A stretch of 63,368 nt of DNA, from positions 1 to 63,368 of the forward strand of contig MPUH01000348.1 in NCBI GenBank assembly GCA_001970955.1, written 5' to 3'. Every line of letters begins with the position of its first letter. Within the stretch, counting starts at the first letter, position 1. The DNA is from Stentor coeruleus. Lineage: Eukaryota > Ciliophora > Heterotrichea > Heterotrichida > Stentoridae. The translations under genes and the position numbers were made by a program. The notes beneath the pieces were generated by a model, which saw only the letters and a list, made by a program, of their open reading frames with translations, was not told the DNA's origin and did not search any database. Below are positions 59,859 through 63,368 of the stretch, one piece after another.

Positions 59859-61913
59859 ATGTCTTATTCAAAACAAAACTCACTTACTAAGCCCCAGTTA
59901 AAGTATTTAGCATTAGAACCTACAAAAAGAAAAAGAAGGTCTAGTACCATGCCACCTGTATGTATAAAAGTTATCCCTATCAACGATGACAAAAATGCTT
60001 TAATCAATAATACCGATCAAGAAACCGGAAGATTTATAAGACAAATCCCAGTTGTAGGAAGTAAATATATCGATGTTTGGAAAAGAGTCAAAATAAAAAT
60101 CCGCGCCGAGTTAGTAATTAAAAAACTCATGCAATACGACTCATCAAAAATCGATCAAAAAACTAATGAACAAAATTCTTTAACAACAAGAAAAATTTCA
60201 CAAACTTTCGAAACTGGGATAAAAGAATTAAACTATCTAGAGCCAATACCTTGGTATATCCTCCATCCTAAAAGCACATTTAAAAGTATTTGGAATGTTA
60301 TTATTGCCATATTACTTATATACACAGTAACTCTAATGCCTTTTGCTATGTCATTCATAAACTCCCAGCCTTGGGATGTATGGGAAATTCTAGACCTTAT
60401 TACCGATGGGTTATTTTTTATTGATTTTCTAATCATATGCTTTAGTGCATACTACGATAAATCTGAAACATTAATATCAAGTCACAAATCTATAATGTTA
60501 AATTACATGAAAACATGGATGTTTATTGACTTTATATCATTTTTCCCTTTTTCGCTATTTGATAATTCAAAAACCCCTTCTCAAACTACAACAAGCAACT
60601 ACAACAATCTAATAAGAATAATCAGGTTACCTAAACTTTATAGACTATTTAGGATTTCCCGCCTAGTCAAACTCCTCAAACACTACAGCAAAATCGAAAT
60701 AATCGAATCAATACAAGAATATTTTTCTATAAAAAACTCAGCTATGAGACTTATTAAATCTTTTTTCATTATCCTTTTATGTTTACATCTTGCTGCTTGT
60801 TTCTGGCATTTTACTTCAAGAATAGATAATTTCACCCCAGATACTTGGGTAGCCCGTTTTAATTATTTAGACACTGATATTGGGACTAGATATCTAGCAT
60901 CAATATATTGGGCTTTTACAACTTTATGCACAGTTGGCTATGGTGATATTTCTGGTTTTACAAATCTTGAAAGAATCATATGTATATCTTGGATGATCTG
61001 TAGCTTATATTTTTTTTCTTTTACAATAGGAAGCTTATCTTCTATGATGTCATCAATTGATACAAAAGAAAATGTTTTATTAAGTAAATTTGCTGTTATT
61101 GACGAATTTTCAGTTGAAGCTAATTTGAATAAGGAATTAAGAAATAAACTTAAACATGCTTTAAGATATTCAGCTGATAAAAGAGGTTTTTCTTGGTTAG
61201 ATAAATTGAGTATTTTTAATGAATTACCTAAACAGTTAAGATATGAAGTTGCTATTAATATGCATCATGGGGCTGCTAAAGATATAAGTTTTTTTAATGA
61301 TAAAGATCAGAGTATTATAGCTTCGATTGTCCCTTTATTACAACCGATGTATTTGGAGAGGAATGATTATGTATATAAAAAAGGTGAATTTGCAGATGAG
61401 ATATATTTTATTGTTAGAGGAAGGGTTAGTTATGTTTTTGGTAAGGAAGATACAGTTTTAAAATCTATGCAGAAAGGAAGTTATTTTGGGGATATTGAAG
61501 TTGTTAAAGGGATTTCAAGGAAATATTCAGCTAAAGGGATTAGAAGTTCAGAATTGTTAATTATGCATAGGCAGGTTATGCAAGAAGTTATTGATGAACA
61601 TTCTAATGTGTGGCAGGAGATTAGGGATGTAGCTTTAGAAAGGGAAAAACTTAATGAAAAAGCGATTATAGAGATACAAGAACTTATAAGATTGAGGAAT
61701 AATGGGGAGTTGGAAGAGATTAATGTTAAGGTTTTTAAAAAAAAAGTTGAGGATTTGTATGAAAAAAGGTGTCAACATATACAGAAAAAACAACAAATAT
61801 TTACATTGAAAGATTTATCAGATAAAATTGATGACCTTGCTGTATTTATTAGAGAAGGTGACACACCTATTAACGCAAATAGATTTAGTCTAAGAGAAGA
61901 AGACTTAGATTAA
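59859..61913 (+). CDS. Six-TM K+ channel with CNBD (second copy type)
   Basis: 684-aa channel. TM segments run from about 145 to 400, with a well-charged S4 (LIRIIRLPKLYRLFRISRL, 251-269), a pore with LCTVGYGD (356-363), a C-linker and a cNMP-binding fold at about 495-590 (YKKGEFADEIYFIVRGRVSY). The cassette reads YFGDIEVVKGISRKYSAKG, with Asp in place of the cGMP/cAMP-binding Glu and with no RxA, an EAG/KCNH-like form. Direct nucleotide gating is therefore doubtful. Unlike the channel at 0.2-2.2 kb, the voltage sensor is strongly charged, so voltage gating is likely. The two channels share family only; they are not recent duplicates. Confidence 0.9.
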   Translation: MSYSKQNSLTKPQLKYLALEPTKRKRRSSTMPPVCIKVIPINDDKNALINNTDQETGRFIRQIPVVGSKYIDVWKRVKIKIRAELVIKKLMQYDSSKIDQKTNEQNSLTTRKISQTFETGIKELNYLEPIPWYILHPKSTFKSIWNVIIAILLIYTVTLMPFAMSFINSQPWDVWEILDLITDGLFFIDFLIICFSAYYDKSETLISSHKSIMLNYMKTWMFIDFISFFPFSLFDNSKTPSQTTTSNYNNLIRIIRLPKLYRLFRISRLVKLLKHYSKIEIIESIQEYFSIKNSAMRLIKSFFIILLCLHLAACFWHFTSRIDNFTPDTWVARFNYLDTDIGTRYLASIYWAFTTLCTVGYGDISGFTNLERIICISWMICSLYFFSFTIGSLSSMMSSIDTKENVLLSKFAVIDEFSVEANLNKELRNKLKHALRYSADKRGFSWLDKLSIFNELPKQLRYEVAINMHHGAAKDISFFNDKDQSIIASIVPLLQPMYLERNDYVYKKGEFADEIYFIVRGRVSYVFGKEDTVLKSMQKGSYFGDIEVVKGISRKYSAKGIRSSELLIMHRQVMQEVIDEHSNVWQEIRDVALEREKLNEKAIIEIQELIRLRNNGELEEINVKVFKKKVEDLYEKRCQHIQKKQQIFTLKDLSDKIDDLAVFIREGDTPINANRFSLREEDLD

Positions 61914-62081
61914 ATATGATTTGACACATTTATACTATTAATTATATTTTTCCTAAACCAAAATCTTAATTTAAACTTTAAAAATCCTCACTTTTTTTAG
62001 ATAATTTTTTTGTTGATGATATTATATAGACACATATAAATTAAGTATAGCTTATATTATCAATTATATATGTAATCCAAT

Positions 62082-62750
62082 ATGATGAATGGGGAAAATC
62101 ATTTAATTTCATCTCTAGCTAATGAAAGTGAAAGTTACTCGTTCAAAGATAGTACTGTTATGCATAAGAGTAAAATTTCACTTCCAGAAGTATCAAGTTG
62201 GGATGATAGATTGTTATATATACCAAGTGCACCTACTTCTAAGAACATAAATCATTTACGTATGCAAAGTTTAACTTTGATGATGTCACCTTCCAAACCT
62301 GATAAAGACATCCTTATCACTGAACCTAAAATCATAATTAAACGAGATTTTCCAAAAGTACCCCCATCACAATCGTCTTCGTTATACAAAATCGCTAAAA
62401 TATGTTTAAACGACAAAGAAATCTTTGAGAACGAAAAGCATACAATAAAAAAAGAATTTAAACATAAACTACCTATATTAAACAAAAAAAGCTTCTCTTC
62501 AGCACACTTGACTCAAAAAAAAAGCAGGTCGAAATTAGACAATAAACCTTTTGTAACTGCAGATATCGATGAAGTTCTAAGCCTTCTTAAACCAGGCTTA
62601 AAAAATCCAATAAAGAAAATCGTAACTCCACAACTTAAGTCAAAGACAGAAATTTATAGATCATTCTTCCAAAAAAAGCATAGGAAAAATTATGAATCAG
62701 TATTTTTAAGCACGGTTAGCATGGATTTGGGTAAAAATAAATTTGTGTAA
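62082..62750 (+). CDS. Basic protein of unknown function
   Basis: 222-aa Lys/Ser-rich protein with no recognisable domain. The N-terminus is polar; the centre has KIIIKRDFPKVPPSQ; the C-terminal part is very basic (FFQKKHRKNYESVFL). It is probably disordered; no signal or TM. It is the last gene in the window, with ATG after a TATATATG-containing stretch. Confidence 0.6.
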   Translation: MMNGENHLISSLANESESYSFKDSTVMHKSKISLPEVSSWDDRLLYIPSAPTSKNINHLRMQSLTLMMSPSKPDKDILITEPKIIIKRDFPKVPPSQSSSLYKIAKICLNDKEIFENEKHTIKKEFKHKLPILNKKSFSSAHLTQKKSRSKLDNKPFVTADIDEVLSLLKPGLKNPIKKIVTPQLKSKTEIYRSFFQKKHRKNYESVFLSTVSMDLGKNKFV

Positions 62751-63368
62751 TAACTTTATTATATACTTTATAATTATAATAATGATTTATAAGATTGAGG
62801 GTATTTTTTAGGTATAGTTTTATATTGTTTATTGTTTATTGTGTTGGTATTAATATTAATACAATCTAAGGCTTATAAGTTTCCATTTTTTTGAATTTTA
62901 AGTTGAGTTGGTTTATAAGTGGGGAATTTTTTGATAAGAGAACTTTTGATATTGATTAGTAGAGTTTAGGATTTTTATATTAGGTTTTTTATGATTTTGT
63001 GAAGGGAATTGTATAATTTTTTGTAGTTTTAATTATGTGACTATTGGGATAAAATGTTTTTATTGGTGTGGAGGTTGTGCTAAATTTAAACTTGTATTAT
63101 AATGTTTATATATTTGATGAAAAAATAAATGAAAACTTGTATTATTAGTATTAGTATTAGTTAGGAATTATCGCTTGACTATTGTCCAGCCCTTGTTAAA
63201 AAACTTGTATTATAATGTTTATATATTTGATGAAAAAATATATGAAAAACTGCCAATATAAATAGTCGCAGCTCTCTTTATATGACACTTTGATTATAAA
63301 TACCAACATATATTTTATAGAACAAATTGCATTTCCCACAATAGTTTTCCTAATTTTTCCTCCTAACT
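62751..63368. other. Region after the last gene
   Basis: C-poor and G-rich until about 63060, then the 40-bp repeat pair. Nothing coding was recognised; the window ends in C-rich DNA without telomeric repeats. Confidence 0.55.
63088..63249. repeat. 40-49-bp interspersed direct repeat
   Basis: 63088-63127 and 63201-63240 are identical (starting aaacttgtattataatg) and similarity continues about nine bases with one mismatch. A third partial copy (aaaacttgtattatta) lies at about 63132-63147 between them. No N is present. Confidence 0.85.

Noticed and set aside
1..63368. tRNA, rRNA or CRISPR features
   Set aside because: No T-loop-like GGTTCRA with matching acceptor stems outside coding genes, no rRNA-like sequence, no regularly spaced repeats were seen by eye; a tRNAscan/Infernal run would be decisive.

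Overview
This window looks like macronuclear DNA of a heterotrich ciliate, and Stentor is the best fit. Three things support this. (1) Ten introns can be recognised because they repair interrupted reading frames. Eight are 15 nt and two are 16 nt, all start GTA and end AG, and all have an A six bases from the 3' end. (2) TAA, TAG and TGA all sit at sensible protein ends (TGA ends the ankyrin-kinase and the transposase-like gene; TAG ends the stomatin-like gene), so the code is standard, unlike Tetrahymena or Paramecium. (3) The DNA is very AT-rich, genes are dense on both strands, and the repertoire is ciliate-like: CNBD potassium channels, PKG, a membrane cyclic-nucleotide phosphodiesterase, a TTLL, a SHIPPO protein and RING-CH/FHA. 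The genus is an inference; no rRNA or telomere is present to confirm it.

Layout. 0.2-9.2 kb, minus strand: a 6TM K+/CNBD channel, a large coiled-coil protein with a GYPP-repeat tail, a spliced 503-aa protein and a small protein. 9.3-13.5 kb, plus strand: a C2/coiled-coil protein, a small protein broken by a 64-bp tandem duplication, and a secreted acidic cysteine-repeat protein. 14-29 kb, minus strand: AP-4 mu, a giant guanylate-binding-protein GTPase/coiled-coil, two unknown proteins (one ending in a CaaL prenylation box), an EF-hand protein, a SHIPPO protein, a TTLL and a RING-CH/FHA protein. 29.8-35.6 kb, plus strand: ankyrin-AGC kinase, WDR59 (GATOR2) and ICMT. 35.7-37.5 kb, minus strand: a possible micro-gene and ATG16. 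38.2-40 kb, plus strand: ribosomal protein uS2 (RPSA) and a stomatin-like protein. 40.1-49.4 kb, minus strand: six-TM PDE, a four-CNB PKG and an IQ protein. 50.3-56.1 kb, plus strand: formin, C2H2 zinc finger, a MULE-transposase-derived gene and two small proteins. 56.2-57.2 kb, minus strand: LRR protein. 58.5-62.8 kb, plus strand: B-box/kelch protein, a second CNBD channel and an unknown.

Themes. Cyclic-nucleotide signalling is well represented: a PKG with the apicomplexan domain order, a class I PDE and two CNBD channels. Nutrient and autophagy control (WDR59, ATG16), membrane traffic (AP-4, GBP), prenyl-protein processing (ICMT with a nearby CaaL protein) and the ciliary/cortical cytoskeleton (TTLL, SHIPPO, formin, IQ protein) are also present. 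These are independent eukaryotic genes, not an operon.

Two structural features matter for anyone using the sequence. First, eight single N characters join near-identical flanking copies of 39-184 bp. They look like unmerged contig overlaps and they break or lengthen three genes. Second, intergenic DNA has an extreme strand asymmetry: on the coding strand, DNA before a gene is rich in C and almost free of G, and DNA after a gene is rich in G and almost free of C. The switch lies inside the intergenic gap.
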